39,089 bases of DNA from Bacteroidota bacterium (GTDB taxonomy: Bacteria > Bacteroidota > Bacteroidia > Chitinophagales > Chitinophagaceae): positions 1-39,089 of the forward strand of contig JANXUL010000092.1 of assembly GCA_025356235.1 (NCBI GenBank). Reading direction: 5' to 3'. Under the pieces are notes generated by a model. It ran no database searches and was not told where the DNA came from. It saw nothing but the letters and a program-made list of their open reading frames with translations. Below are positions 16,840 through 25,250 of this stretch, in pieces (the first letter of the stretch is position 1; each line of letters begins with the position of its first letter). A program made the position numbers and the translations under genes.

Positions 16840-17421
16840 ATGACGGAACAAGCCATTATTACAGGCTGTTTACACAACGACGCAGCAGCACAGCGCGAAT
16901 TGTACAACCGCTATAGCCCCAAAATGCTAAGCGTTTGCTACCGTTTCGGGCAGAGTCGCGAAGATGCTGAAGATATGTTGCAGGAGGGTTTTATAAAAGT
17001 TTTTACCCAAATACATACGTTTCAGAATAAAGGTGCATTTGAAGGATGGATCCGGCGGATAGTGGTGCATACCTGTATCAACTTTTTGAAGAAGTATAAA
17101 AAATTCAACGAAAATGTTGATCTGGCCTATGCCAATTATTTACAGGTAAAGGAGGAAACCGTTCCTTCCATTATGCAGGCACGGCAGATCATTGAGTGCA
17201 TCAGGTTATTACCCTTGGGCTACAGGACCGTATTAAACCTGTATGCGCTGGAAGGGTATAGTCATAAAGAGATTGGTGAAATGCTGGACATTGAAGAAAG
17301 TACCAGCCGCAGCCAATACACCCGGTCAAAAGCCATGCTCGAAACAATCCTGATCAGGAAGAAGATTATCGAGAAACCAAAAGAGGAATTCAATTGGTTG
17401 GCCGCGTTAAAAAACAAGTAG
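16840..17421 (+). CDS. ECF-type RNA polymerase sigma factor
   Basis: 193-residue sigma-70 family factor of the extracytoplasmic-function type. Region 2 spans about residues 20-90 (ELYNRYSPKMLSVCYRF, SREDAEDMLQEGFIKVF, GAFEGWIRRIVVHTCINFLK) and region 4 about 120-170 (LLPLGYRTVLNLYALEGYSHKEIGEMLDI, the helix-turn-helix). No extra domains are present. The next gene starts 19 bases later and has a short cytoplasmic N-terminus before a single TM helix, as an anti-sigma factor would. A near-match to the -7 box, TATATTTA, lies about 22 bases before the ATG. Target genes are unknown; the divergent DUF1800-DUF1501 operon is one candidate. Confidence 0.92.
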   Translation: MTEQAIITGCLHNDAAAQRELYNRYSPKMLSVCYRFGQSREDAEDMLQEGFIKVFTQIHTFQNKGAFEGWIRRIVVHTCINFLKKYKKFNENVDLAYANYLQVKEETVPSIMQARQIIECIRLLPLGYRTVLNLYALEGYSHKEIGEMLDIEESTSRSQYTRSKAMLETILIRKKIIEKPKEEFNWLAALKNK

Positions 17422-17440
17422 TGTTTGATGTTTGCATATT

Positions 17441-18943
17441 ATGGAAGACAAGGAGTACCAAGACGACTTAGAGCAGTTTTTACAGGATGAAGTAAAACAG
17501 CACCGAATGTATCCTTCTGATCATATCTGGAAGAATATACGTACGGAACTGCATGGATATAGGACCTGGCCCGCACTTACTTTTATTTCTCTTTTCATCA
17601 TTACCGCTTTAACCATTTCTACACTACTGAATAACCACCCTACTCAGATGGTAGTAAGAAGTCAGGCTTCTTTGATCAGCAAGGTGCAGACAAAACAGGC
17701 TTCATCACTATTAGTGGCAGCTAACACAATTGCTGAACCTACCGATGACTATTTTCAACGGATTACGCCTGAAAAGATCACAGCTGAAACATTTGCCGAC
17801 CTCAACCTGAATGAAAACACAACCGCCCAGGAACAGGTTATTAGTTCCGCAAAAAATTACACTGCTGCTAATTCACCTTCAGCCCTATCCGCTGATATCA
17901 CTACCGATCGGTTAATGGTTACAGAAAAAATACTTCCCAAACACTTACCCGTTATCCTTCCACAATCCGGAAACGTGAATACACAACAGTTAGCACCACC
18001 AGCTACATTATATAAACAGGAAACAGCTATTAATACCTCTCCCGAAGAGGTTACTACAGGTAATAAAGAAATTATATCAACCAGGTTTGATATAAAAAAT
18101 ACTGAGTTACATGCAACCGCCGATGATTTCCTCCGTGATTTTCATTTTATAGCTAATACCAGGCCACGGCCAAAGAATTCAAAATTCGGATTTCAATTAT
18201 ATGTTACCCCGTCTACCAGTTACAGAAGGTTATCAGATGAAAAAGTGAAGGAAGTTATTCAGCCTGCCGCTGCGGCCGCTTCTTCAGCATCACAAGCTGC
18301 CCCTTTAAGTATTAACTATGCAAGCTATTCACAGGATGTAAATAATGTAGTCCGCCACAGGCCGGCAGTAGGTTTGGAAGTTGGCTTTGCTATTTTATAT
18401 AACATGTCGAATAAATTGAAGCTTAAAACAGGCGTGCAATTAAACATCCGCCAGTATTATATTGAAACCTTCCAATCGCGTACAAATGACCTTGCCTCAC
18501 TTTCCTTGATCAATTACCGTGGAATAGAAACCATCAGTTTCTATTCACCTTACAATAATAATACTGGCTACAAACAAACACAGCTGGATAATAAAGTGTA
18601 TCAGGTATCAGTTCCTATCGGCATTCAGTGGGAAGTATTACGGGGTAAACATTTCGGCATCAATACAGAAGCTTCTGTACAGCCTACTTTAACACTTAAT
18701 AATAATACGTACCTGCTGTCTACAGATTATAAGCATTATACTGATGGCAGTGATTTCATCCGGAAATGGAACATCAATACCAGTGTAGGATTAAACCTTA
18801 CTTATACATCCGGTTCCACTTCATGGCAGCTAGGCCCACAGGTACGGTACCAGCATTTGCCTACTTACTCCAATTTATATCCTATTAAAGAGTACCTGAT
18901 GGACTATGGTGTACGTCTGGGTTTTACCAAACAGATAAAATAA
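17441..18943 (+). CDS. One-TM protein with barrel-like C-terminus, possible anti-sigma factor
   Basis: 500-residue protein. Residues 1-45 are charged and presumably cytoplasmic (MEDKEYQDDLEQFLQDEVKQ, then SDHIWKNIRTELHG); 46-64 form one membrane helix (WPALTFISLFIITALTIST). A long Thr/Ala/Gln-rich linker follows to about 245. The C-terminal ~250 residues look like an outer-membrane-barrel-like beta domain (KFGFQLYVTPSTSYRR, KLKTGVQLNIRQYYI, WQLGPQVRYQHLPTY, ending GVRLGFTKQIK). The start is the ATG at 17441; a TTG lies 9 bases upstream. Position directly behind the sigma factor gene suggests anti-sigma action by the N-terminus. How a TM helix and a barrel-like domain coexist is unclear; the beta domain may be periplasmic. 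Confidence 0.7.
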   Translation: MEDKEYQDDLEQFLQDEVKQHRMYPSDHIWKNIRTELHGYRTWPALTFISLFIITALTISTLLNNHPTQMVVRSQASLISKVQTKQASSLLVAANTIAEPTDDYFQRITPEKITAETFADLNLNENTTAQEQVISSAKNYTAANSPSALSADITTDRLMVTEKILPKHLPVILPQSGNVNTQQLAPPATLYKQETAINTSPEEVTTGNKEIISTRFDIKNTELHATADDFLRDFHFIANTRPRPKNSKFGFQLYVTPSTSYRRLSDEKVKEVIQPAAAAASSASQAAPLSINYASYSQDVNNVVRHRPAVGLEVGFAILYNMSNKLKLKTGVQLNIRQYYIETFQSRTNDLASLSLINYRGIETISFYSPYNNNTGYKQTQLDNKVYQVSVPIGIQWEVLRGKHFGINTEASVQPTLTLNNNTYLLSTDYKHYTDGSDFIRKWNINTSVGLNLTYTSGSTSWQLGPQVRYQHLPTYSNLYPIKEYLMDYGVRLGFTKQIK

Positions 18944-18963
18944 CCTGAACATATATAAGTTTA

Positions 18964-18997
18964 AGCTGCTGAATAAACCGCTCAGTGGCTTTTTTAT
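18964..18997 (+). terminator. Intrinsic terminator after the sigma/anti-sigma pair
   Basis: AGCTGCTGA (18964-18972) pairs with TCAGTGGCT (18982-18990) as a 9-bp stem with two G-T wobbles, followed at once by a six-base T-tract. It closes the sigma-factor operon 20 bases after the stop codon. Confidence 0.75.
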
Positions 18998-19011
18998 TGG
19001 TATTGATTGAA

Positions 19012-19019
19012 TATTTTTG
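19012..19019 (+). promoter_or_regulatory. -7 element (TATTTTTG) for a leaderless start
   Basis: Exact TAnnTTTG match ending 4 bases before the ATG at 19024, the same spacing as at 1174-1186. It supports 19024 as the start and a leaderless mRNA. Confidence 0.55.
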
Positions 19020-19023
19020 CCGC

Positions 19024-19611
19024 ATGAAAATGCTACCGGTAACATTGCTGTTTTTTTGGTTTATCACAAATGCCTGTCATAGCAATACCGGTCAGCCAAA
19101 AGCAGGTTCCCAAAAAGTTGATACAGGTAAATTTTACCCCATAACAGTTTTTTTTAAAAGCCAGGTAGAATATGTTGACCTGCGTAATTATCCTATATAT
19201 AAAATAACTGTAAAAGATGGCAAAAAAGATTCGGTACAAGTAAGCAAAGACCAGTTCATCGCGCTGGCGAAAACATTTTTTGACAGGAGTATTTCTTCGC
19301 CCCGTATCAAAGCCTTGTATAAAGAAACTGTTTTTCATGACCTTGCCACCAGGAGTATTACACTGAATTATTCGCCAACAGACCCCAATGCCGAAGTACA
19401 GAATATAGATGTGCTGCTGGACGAAGAAACCAATAATGTAAAACGTATTTTTATCAGAAGCGCATACCAAAGGGGCGATACGGTTTTTACAGAACAATGC
19501 AGTTGGAAAGCGTTTAAAAGTTTCCGGATTAACCGCGAACTGCAAACCAAAAACGGGTATCATTCAACAGAACTGAATTTTATAAACTGGAATGATACGC
19601 CCTGGGAATAA
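19024..19611 (+). CDS. Exported protein of unknown function, probable lipoprotein
   Basis: 195 residues; I do not recognise the family. The N-terminus MKMLPVTLLFFWFITNACHS looks like a short signal peptide ending in a Cys, so lipidation is plausible although the lipobox (TNAC) is weak. The mature part is a mixed charged/beta protein with no cysteine beyond residue 18 except one near CSW, and no repeats. I chose the ATG at 19024 over one at 18985 because the earlier one falls in the terminator's T-tract and the -7 element sits just before 19024. It is followed by a palindromic repeat remnant and then uvrC. A 176-codon open frame on the opposite strand is judged a shadow. Confidence 0.65.
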   Translation: MKMLPVTLLFFWFITNACHSNTGQPKAGSQKVDTGKFYPITVFFKSQVEYVDLRNYPIYKITVKDGKKDSVQVSKDQFIALAKTFFDRSISSPRIKALYKETVFHDLATRSITLNYSPTDPNAEVQNIDVLLDEETNNVKRIFIRSAYQRGDTVFTEQCSWKAFKSFRINRELQTKNGYHSTELNFINWNDTPWE

Positions 19612-19685
19612 TGAATATCGAACAAGGAATTTTCAATGTTAAAGTGTAAAGTACTTCCCCATTTGATATTCATCATTCGATATAC
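19611..19685. repeat. Palindromic intergenic repeat remnant
   Basis: ATGAATATC (19611-19619) and GATATTCAT (19665-19673) form 9-bp arms; between and around them are variants of the words ATATCGAA, CAAGGAAT and TTCGATAT. This vocabulary is familiar from intergenic repeats in other Bacteroidota genomes (from memory, not searched). It fills the gap between the unknown exported protein and uvrC. Confidence 0.5.
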
Positions 19686-19699
19686 AAATCGACAGCCTT

Positions 19700-21511
19700 A
19701 TGACAGCAGCTCAATTTCAACAGCTCGCACATACCATACCTCAACAACCAGGCATCTATAAATATTATGATGAAGGGAATAAACTATTATATGTTGGCAA
19801 GGCCAAAGACCTGCGAAAAAGGGTAAGTTCTTATTTCTCCAAAACATTTACCACTTACAAAACACATGAACTGGTTCAGCGCATACACCATATAGCGTTT
19901 ACCATTGTGGGATCAGAACAGGATGCATTTTTATTGGAGAATTCGCTGATTAAAGAATACCAGCCGCGATACAATATCAATTTAAAAGATGATAAGACCT
20001 ATCCTTATATCGTTATTAAAAAAGAACCTTTTCCCAGGATATTTTTAACGCGAAAAAAGATACCCGACGGATCAGAATACCTCGGACCTTTTACTTCTGC
20101 TGGTAAAGTGCGCGACCTGATCAGTTTTATCAAACAATATGTTCCATTACGTACCTGCAAACTTAACCTGACCAGTGAGAACATTGAGAAAGGTAAGTTT
20201 AAAGTTTGCCTTGAATACCACCTTGGTAACTGCAAAGGCCCCTGTGAAAGCTTACAAACTGCCAATGATTATGCTGAAGGGCTGCAACAGGTAAGAAATA
20301 TCCTGAAAGGAAACCTTGGTTCTGTGATCAATCATTTTAAAGCTGATATGCAAGACCTGGCGCGGCATCTTTTGTTTGAGAAAGCAGGTGAGGTAAGAAA
20401 AAAAATCGAGCACCTCGAAAGTTATCAGTCTAAATCTGTAGTCGTTAGCAGCCATCTGTCCAATATAGATGTGTTTTCTATTTTGAAAGATGATAACCTG
20501 GCATATGTAAATTACCTGATGGTACAAAATGGAACCATCGTTCAAACACATACCGTACCCTTAGAAACCAAATTAGAAGAAACAGAAGAAGAAGTTCTCA
20601 GTTTTGCCATACTAAATCTGAGAACAGATTTTAACAGTCTGGCCAATGAATTGATTGTTCCCTTTGCCATTGATTATCCCGATAAAAATATAACCATCAC
20701 TATACCCAAGGGTGGTGATAAAAAGAAATTACTGGAACTGTCTGTAAAGAATGTTGCTTATTTCAAAGAAGAGATTAGAAAGAAAAAAACATTACACCTG
20801 GAAGGAAAGACAGATATGGAAAAAAGAAAAGTATTGTTTGAGCTGCAGGCTTATTTGCAATTGCCTGAAGTGCCCGATCATATTGAATGTTTTGATAACT
20901 CTAACTTCCAGGGCAGTTATCCGGTATCAGCCATGGTTTGCTTTAAAGATGGAGTGCCCAGTAAAGCGGATTACCGGCATTATAATGTAAAAACAGTAGA
21001 AGGCATTAACGATTTTGCTACGATGAAAGAAGTTGTATCAAGAAGGTATAAAAGATTATTGGCAGAAAATCAGCCTTTTCCCAAGCTCGTAATTATTGAT
21101 GGTGGCAAAGGTCAGCTGAGTGCCGCCATGGAAAGTATAAAAGAACTGGATCTGGTGAACAGGATAACGGTGGTAGGCCTGGCTAAGAATGAGGAAGAAT
21201 TGTTTTTTCCGGGAGATACAGAATCCATCAAATTACCCTGGGATAGTGATAGTTTAAAATTGGTAAGGCGCATCAGGGATGAGGTACACCGTTTCGGCAT
21301 CACTTTCCATCGTAATAAACGTTCCAAAGGCACGTTCAAAAATGAACTGGAATCTATTCCCGGCATTGGCGAAGCTACCGTGCAGCAATTATTAAAAGAA
21401 TACAAATCGGTTAAAAAGGTAAAAGAAAAAATGGAGGAAGAACTGGCAGTCTTAGTTGGGAAATCGAAGGCTAAATTGCTGCGGAATTATTTTAGTCGGG
21501 TGGAAAAATAA
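19700..21511 (+). CDS. uvrC: Excinuclease ABC subunit C
   Basis: 603-residue nuclease subunit of nucleotide excision repair, which makes both incisions around a lesion after UvrA/UvrB loading. Domains in order: GIY-YIG nuclease (PGIYKYYDEGNKLLYVGKAK, about 17-95); the Cys cluster near residues 153-178 (CK, CLEY, CKGPC), which holds the iron-sulfur site in characterised UvrC; the UVR motif (about 215-235); the RNase H-like endonuclease domain (ECFDNSNFQGSYPVSAMVCF, LVIIDGGKGQLSAA); and the C-terminal helix-hairpin-helix (LESIPGIGEATVQQLL). Length is normal and all key motifs are present. It stands as its own unit, closed by a hairpin terminator. Confidence 0.97.
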   Translation: MTAAQFQQLAHTIPQQPGIYKYYDEGNKLLYVGKAKDLRKRVSSYFSKTFTTYKTHELVQRIHHIAFTIVGSEQDAFLLENSLIKEYQPRYNINLKDDKTYPYIVIKKEPFPRIFLTRKKIPDGSEYLGPFTSAGKVRDLISFIKQYVPLRTCKLNLTSENIEKGKFKVCLEYHLGNCKGPCESLQTANDYAEGLQQVRNILKGNLGSVINHFKADMQDLARHLLFEKAGEVRKKIEHLESYQSKSVVVSSHLSNIDVFSILKDDNLAYVNYLMVQNGTIVQTHTVPLETKLEETEEEVLSFAILNLRTDFNSLANELIVPFAIDYPDKNITITIPKGGDKKKLLELSVKNVAYFKEEIRKKKTLHLEGKTDMEKRKVLFELQAYLQLPEVPDHIECFDNSNFQGSYPVSAMVCFKDGVPSKADYRHYNVKTVEGINDFATMKEVVSRRYKRLLAENQPFPKLVIIDGGKGQLSAAMESIKELDLVNRITVVGLAKNEEELFFPGDTESIKLPWDSDSLKLVRRIRDEVHRFGITFHRNKRSKGTFKNELESIPGIGEATVQQLLKEYKSVKKVKEKMEEELAVLVGKSKAKLLRNYFSRVEK

Positions 21512-21515
21512 AAAA

Positions 21516-21546
21516 GGGGCCAGGATGAAAATCCAGCCCCGTTTTA
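21516..21546 (+). terminator. Intrinsic terminator of uvrC
   Basis: GGGGC (21516-21520) pairs with GCCCC (21536-21540) and GGAT (21523-21526) with ATCC (21531-21534) around a GAAA loop, followed by GTTTT. It begins 4 bases after the uvrC stop codon. Confidence 0.75.
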
Positions 21547-21646
21547 AAATCCAATATCCTATGAAAAACCGTAACGAAGATAAGTATTGTAATGAAACTA
21601 CCAATTAAACCTCCAAATAAATGTTACAGCTTGTAGTACAATCATA

Positions 21647-21673
21647 GAAAAAGAGGCTATTTAAGCCTCTTTT
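21647..21673 (-). terminator. Intrinsic terminator of the gld operon
   Basis: The strong dyad AAGAGGCT / AGCCTCTT with a short AT-rich loop is followed by a T-rich run on the minus strand (and T's on the plus strand too). It lies 22 bases past the gldN stop codon and faces uvrC, so it may act in both directions. Confidence 0.75.
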
Positions 21674-21695
21674 AATAAACACTTTAAGTAATATT

Positions 21696-22739
21696 TTAAT
21701 ATTGCCAGAGATCCTGCTCATAGTTAAATATTCTTTGTTTGATATTATCCCCCTCAAGTAAACGGAACAATGGATCTTTAATCATGGCATTCAGATAGCG
21801 GTCGCCCGGATTATTGGCACTTGACTTAATAATATAACTGCTAAAGAACCTGCTTTCGAATAATTCTTCCCAGGTCATACGGCTGGCAAAGTTTTTAGGA
21901 TTATATACATCAACTTTTGCCAGTGTTTTACGAAGGTCGGGGTAATAGATCCAGAAGAGTAAACGGGGTTGTGATTTACCCCCAACTACCTGTTTGGCTA
22001 TGGGTGCAATTCCGATAATCCGGGTAAATAACCGGCTGGCTTCTTTGTCAAAAATCAGCTGTTCTTTTATCCGGAACGTATAGACTGAATCAGGACTGAA
22101 TTTAGGTTTCTTGGTAATCACACGTTCAACCGTACCGGTAACTGGATCCGGCACATCAACTGTATCCATAGCACCGGCTGTTTGATTAAATACCTGGTCG
22201 TTCGTTAATGGAATAGTAAACCTGTCATTATCAGATGAAAAAGCGGTTACGCTGTCGTTCTTAATTGCGTTCAGCATAATTGAAAAGAAACGCTGATCGC
22301 CATTATCATCCTTACCGGGGTACATGAATGATTGGTTTACTTTTTCCCTAGCATCAATTTCTCTCCAGATAAATTCGCTCCATACATTATCATCATCACG
22401 CAGGTTTTCATATTCAAGCGGTTTCCTGTCTTTTACCTGGCTCCTGTCTACCGCATAGTTATTGCGCAGGGCAATCTCTGGCTTGGCATCAAAGCCGCCG
22501 GGTGTGATGGTATCAAATCGTAAGGTTGTCGCACCTGAAGTGGAAGGAGTTGTTGCATTTCCGGCAGGGGGCTTGTTTGTTTTAACCGCACCTGCACCGG
22601 TTGTTGTAGGCTTAGCCTTAGTTGTATCCTTCCCTGTTGGCTGAACTTTGTTTCTGCCATATCCCGAATTTTGTGCAGAAAGGTTCATTACAGAACCTGA
22701 AAGCACAAGCAATAATCCGCCTAAAAAAAACTTTTTCAT
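21696..22739 (-). CDS. gldN: Gliding motility / type IX secretion protein GldN
   Basis: 347-residue periplasmic component of the type IX secretion ring (called PorN in Porphyromonas), which binds GldM and the lipoprotein GldK. A signal peptide (MKKFFLGGLLLVLSGSVMNL, cleavage after SAQ) is followed by a low-complexity Thr/Ala/Pro/Gly region to about 75, then the conserved domain with YENLRDDDNVWSEFIWREID, KVNQSFMYPG, DSVYTFRIKEQLIFDKE and PRLLFWIYYPDLRK. The ATG at 22739 is the start; an in-frame GTG lies 6 bases earlier. Only 8 bases separate it from the gldM stop codon. It is the last gene of the operon and is followed by a terminator. Confidence 0.95.
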   Translation of the reverse strand: MKKFFLGGLLLVLSGSVMNLSAQNSGYGRNKVQPTGKDTTKAKPTTTGAGAVKTNKPPAGNATTPSTSGATTLRFDTITPGGFDAKPEIALRNNYAVDRSQVKDRKPLEYENLRDDDNVWSEFIWREIDAREKVNQSFMYPGKDDNGDQRFFSIMLNAIKNDSVTAFSSDNDRFTIPLTNDQVFNQTAGAMDTVDVPDPVTGTVERVITKKPKFSPDSVYTFRIKEQLIFDKEASRLFTRIIGIAPIAKQVVGGKSQPRLLFWIYYPDLRKTLAKVDVYNPKNFASRMTWEELFESRFFSSYIIKSSANNPGDRYLNAMIKDPLFRLLEGDNIKQRIFNYEQDLWQY

Positions 22740-22747
22740 ACACACAT

Positions 22748-24310
22748 TTATTGAAGAGTAAACGAAATATTTTGATCTAATTTCCTGGTACCACCGGGAC
22801 CATTCACTTTTATTTCATCAATGATAACAGTAGAACCTGACTGCAACCTTTTTATCAAAGCCTGGGCTTCCGCATTGAAATAAGGACCGGTTACTTCTAC
22901 ATAACCAAAACCACTTTCTTCAAAGCCCTTACCTGTACAAACTATCGTAAAGGAAATCACATCGTATTTAACCCCTTCAAATACAAAGTCCCTTAATTCT
23001 GCGGCTACGCCTTTCTGTACCCTGAATACGTTTGCGGCCATGTTACCTCCACCAGCTTTGCCACCAACGGTAGCTAATGGATCGGGGACTCTTTTAATAG
23101 GTATGGTGATCTTTTGGGTATGTTTTCCATCAGATGCTGTTACAACGGCAGATCCTAATTTTTCGGGACGTACCAGGTATTGTCCAGGGCCCACTTTTGT
23201 GGTTTTTGTATCAGGTGCATCTACGGTTACATTTACTTTTTCATCTCCTCCTCCTCCACCGCCGGTTATATTTAAAGGGTTATCCAATCCCATGTAGAAA
23301 ACCCTTGTTTTATCGGTTGATACCACTAAACCTGATGGTACCCCTACTGTATATTTTACTTCTTTTTCAACTGTGGCAGTGGTGCCATCAGGTTTCAAGA
23401 ATGAGATACGTACTTTTTTGGTATTCGATCCTGAATTACTAACGGTGGTTTTGTATTCAGCGGAACCATCCGGTTTAAGCGCAACATTTGCGCCATCTAT
23501 TGTGATGTTTGGTTTGGCTGCTTTACTAAAAGCACCTACACCGGCAGTGATTATAAGCTCTTCACCCGGCATCAGGTATTGTGAGTTGGTTCCGGCAAAC
23601 GCCTGAAATTCATCGTAAATAATCTCTACTTCGCCAATTTCCTTATGGCAAAATTCAACTACTTGTGCTTCACTGTTTTTAATATCATTCTGAAACTTAC
23701 TTAATATGGTAATACTCGCAACAGTAGGTGTCATGTGAAAATAACCATAAGCCCACTCTGTATTGGTTGCCTGGTTGTTGCTTTTGGGTATGGAAAGATC
23801 CAGTGGCAGGGTAGGGCCTACTTCTGTTTTAATAGCTGGATCAATAGCTAATAATTTTTGCTTAAACGTACTCAGTTTCTCAAACAATTCTTTTCCCCTT
23901 GCTTTTCCTTCCGGTGGTTTGGATATAAATAAGCGGGTAGACGCTTCCAGATCATCTTCCTTATATTCCTCTTTACCGTCTTTTATCTTTACATCCGACT
24001 CTTTTTTCAGTTCTGCTTTCAGGGTTTCTATATAATTATAAACTTCATCAGCCAGTTTTTTTGCTTCCAGAGCCTTGGGCATCCATATTTCCGCTTTCTC
24101 TTTTGTTTTGGGATCTTCTATTTTTCGCTGGAACGATTTGAATATATCTACGTTCTTTTGTTCGGCAATACCGCTGGCAGTCATCAAACTACGGTCAACT
24201 GTTTTGAAGGCGTTCAATATTTCGGCAGATACATTCAGTGCCAGCAGTGCGGTAAGCACTAGGTACATGATGTTGATCATCTTTTGCCGCGGCTCCTTAG
24301 GTAGTGACAT
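22748..24310 (-). CDS. gldM: Gliding motility / type IX secretion motor protein GldM
   Basis: 520-residue inner-membrane protein with a long periplasmic part that couples the GldL proton motor to the periplasmic GldK-GldN ring. The N-terminus MSLPKEPRQKMINIMYLVLT enters one membrane helix (about 12-32); Arg8 corresponds in position to the conserved Arg of Flavobacterium GldM (Arg9, from memory). A helical domain with many charged residues follows (about 35-220), then beta domains with GGGGGGDEKVNV, and the C-terminal GldM domain (VFRVQKGVAAELRDFVFEGV). Length is typical. It sits 70 bases after gldL and 8 before gldN, in the standard gldK-L-M-N order. Confidence 0.96.
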   Translation of the reverse strand: MSLPKEPRQKMINIMYLVLTALLALNVSAEILNAFKTVDRSLMTASGIAEQKNVDIFKSFQRKIEDPKTKEKAEIWMPKALEAKKLADEVYNYIETLKAELKKESDVKIKDGKEEYKEDDLEASTRLFISKPPEGKARGKELFEKLSTFKQKLLAIDPAIKTEVGPTLPLDLSIPKSNNQATNTEWAYGYFHMTPTVASITILSKFQNDIKNSEAQVVEFCHKEIGEVEIIYDEFQAFAGTNSQYLMPGEELIITAGVGAFSKAAKPNITIDGANVALKPDGSAEYKTTVSNSGSNTKKVRISFLKPDGTTATVEKEVKYTVGVPSGLVVSTDKTRVFYMGLDNPLNITGGGGGGDEKVNVTVDAPDTKTTKVGPGQYLVRPEKLGSAVVTASDGKHTQKITIPIKRVPDPLATVGGKAGGGNMAANVFRVQKGVAAELRDFVFEGVKYDVISFTIVCTGKGFEESGFGYVEVTGPYFNAEAQALIKRLQSGSTVIIDEIKVNGPGGTRKLDQNISFTLQ

Positions 24311-24380
24311 TCTCGCTTATATTTTTAAAACATTCTTTTTTACAAAATGGGTTTTCTTTGCCTGGATCAAGTCACGGTTA

Positions 24381-25139
24381 TTATCTTCCCTGCATAGCAG
24401 TAAGCATATTACCGTATAGTTGGTTTAACTTACCCAAGTTGTTAGCCAATGCAGCAATCTGTTCTTTTGCTTTTACAGCATCATCCGCACTGCTGGCCAT
24501 GGCACTGGAAGCCTGTGATAGTTTACCGTAGAACTGGTTTAATGCTTTCAGGTGGTTATTGCCTTCCTGTAATTCCAGTTCGTAAATAGTATTTAAAGAC
24601 GCTAAATTTTTATTGAGCGACTGCATCTGCACATGAAACTGTTTAGAACTATCCGAAGCACCATGGAAACCTGCCAATGAATGGCTTGCGGTATCGGCTG
24701 CATCTTTAATACCGGAAAGTGCAATAGTTGCTTCTCTTGCTTTAGCAGAAAATTCATTGGTAGATTTTGCTACTTCGCTGATATCTGATATCTGCGCAAC
24801 GGTTGTATTTAATTTTTGGAAACTGGCACTCAGCTTGCCAAGGCTGTCGGGATTAATATTGGCATTTTCAAACATACTATCCAATGTATTTAAAGCAGTA
24901 TTCCCTTTTTCTTTGCCTTTTATATGCACTTCATGGTCATCAATGGCGGGGTAAATCAGGTATAAAAGACCATAGCCCAGAAAGATGATAGCTTCTACCG
25001 TTAAGCCCACTTTCAGCATAAAGTCTGCAATATCAGAGTGCAACAGTTTTTGCAAAGCACCGTAGATAACTACTGCAGCAGCAATAGATACGAATACATC
25101 AAACCATTTAGAAATTTTAGGAGGAATTGCAGCTGCCAT
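24381..25139 (-). CDS. gldL: Gliding motility / type IX secretion motor protein GldL
   Basis: 252-residue inner-membrane protein forming, with GldM, the proton-driven motor of type IX secretion. The start is the ATG at 25139 (MAAAIPPKISKWFDVFVSIA); an upstream extension to 25190 adds an unrelated basic stretch. Two membrane helices are visible (about 13-33 and 38-62). Glu49 in helix two (TVEAIIFLGYG) matches the reported essential glutamate of Flavobacterium GldL (from memory), and Lys31/His34 lie in the helix-one end. The C-terminal ~170 residues are an Ala/Ser/Asn-rich coiled-coil-like cytoplasmic domain. A 111-base AT-rich spacer separates it from gldK. Confidence 0.95.
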   Translation of the reverse strand: MAAAIPPKISKWFDVFVSIAAAVVIYGALQKLLHSDIADFMLKVGLTVEAIIFLGYGLLYLIYPAIDDHEVHIKGKEKGNTALNTLDSMFENANINPDSLGKLSASFQKLNTTVAQISDISEVAKSTNEFSAKAREATIALSGIKDAADTASHSLAGFHGASDSSKQFHVQMQSLNKNLASLNTIYELELQEGNNHLKALNQFYGKLSQASSAMASSADDAVKAKEQIAALANNLGKLNQLYGNMLTAMQGR

Positions 25140-25250
25140 TTTTCTGTTTTTTAATTTTTTAAAAATTACACTCGTACGTTGATCCACCACAGCAGGCCAA
25201 CGAATGTTTTACTCAATAAGATAAATGAAATAAAGGTTAGGGCCGATTGA

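Noticed and set aside
19033..19563. 176-codon open frame on the minus strand
   Set aside because: It lies antisense to the exported unknown protein, which has a signal peptide, a -7 box at the right place and a terminator before it. The antisense translation shows no family features.
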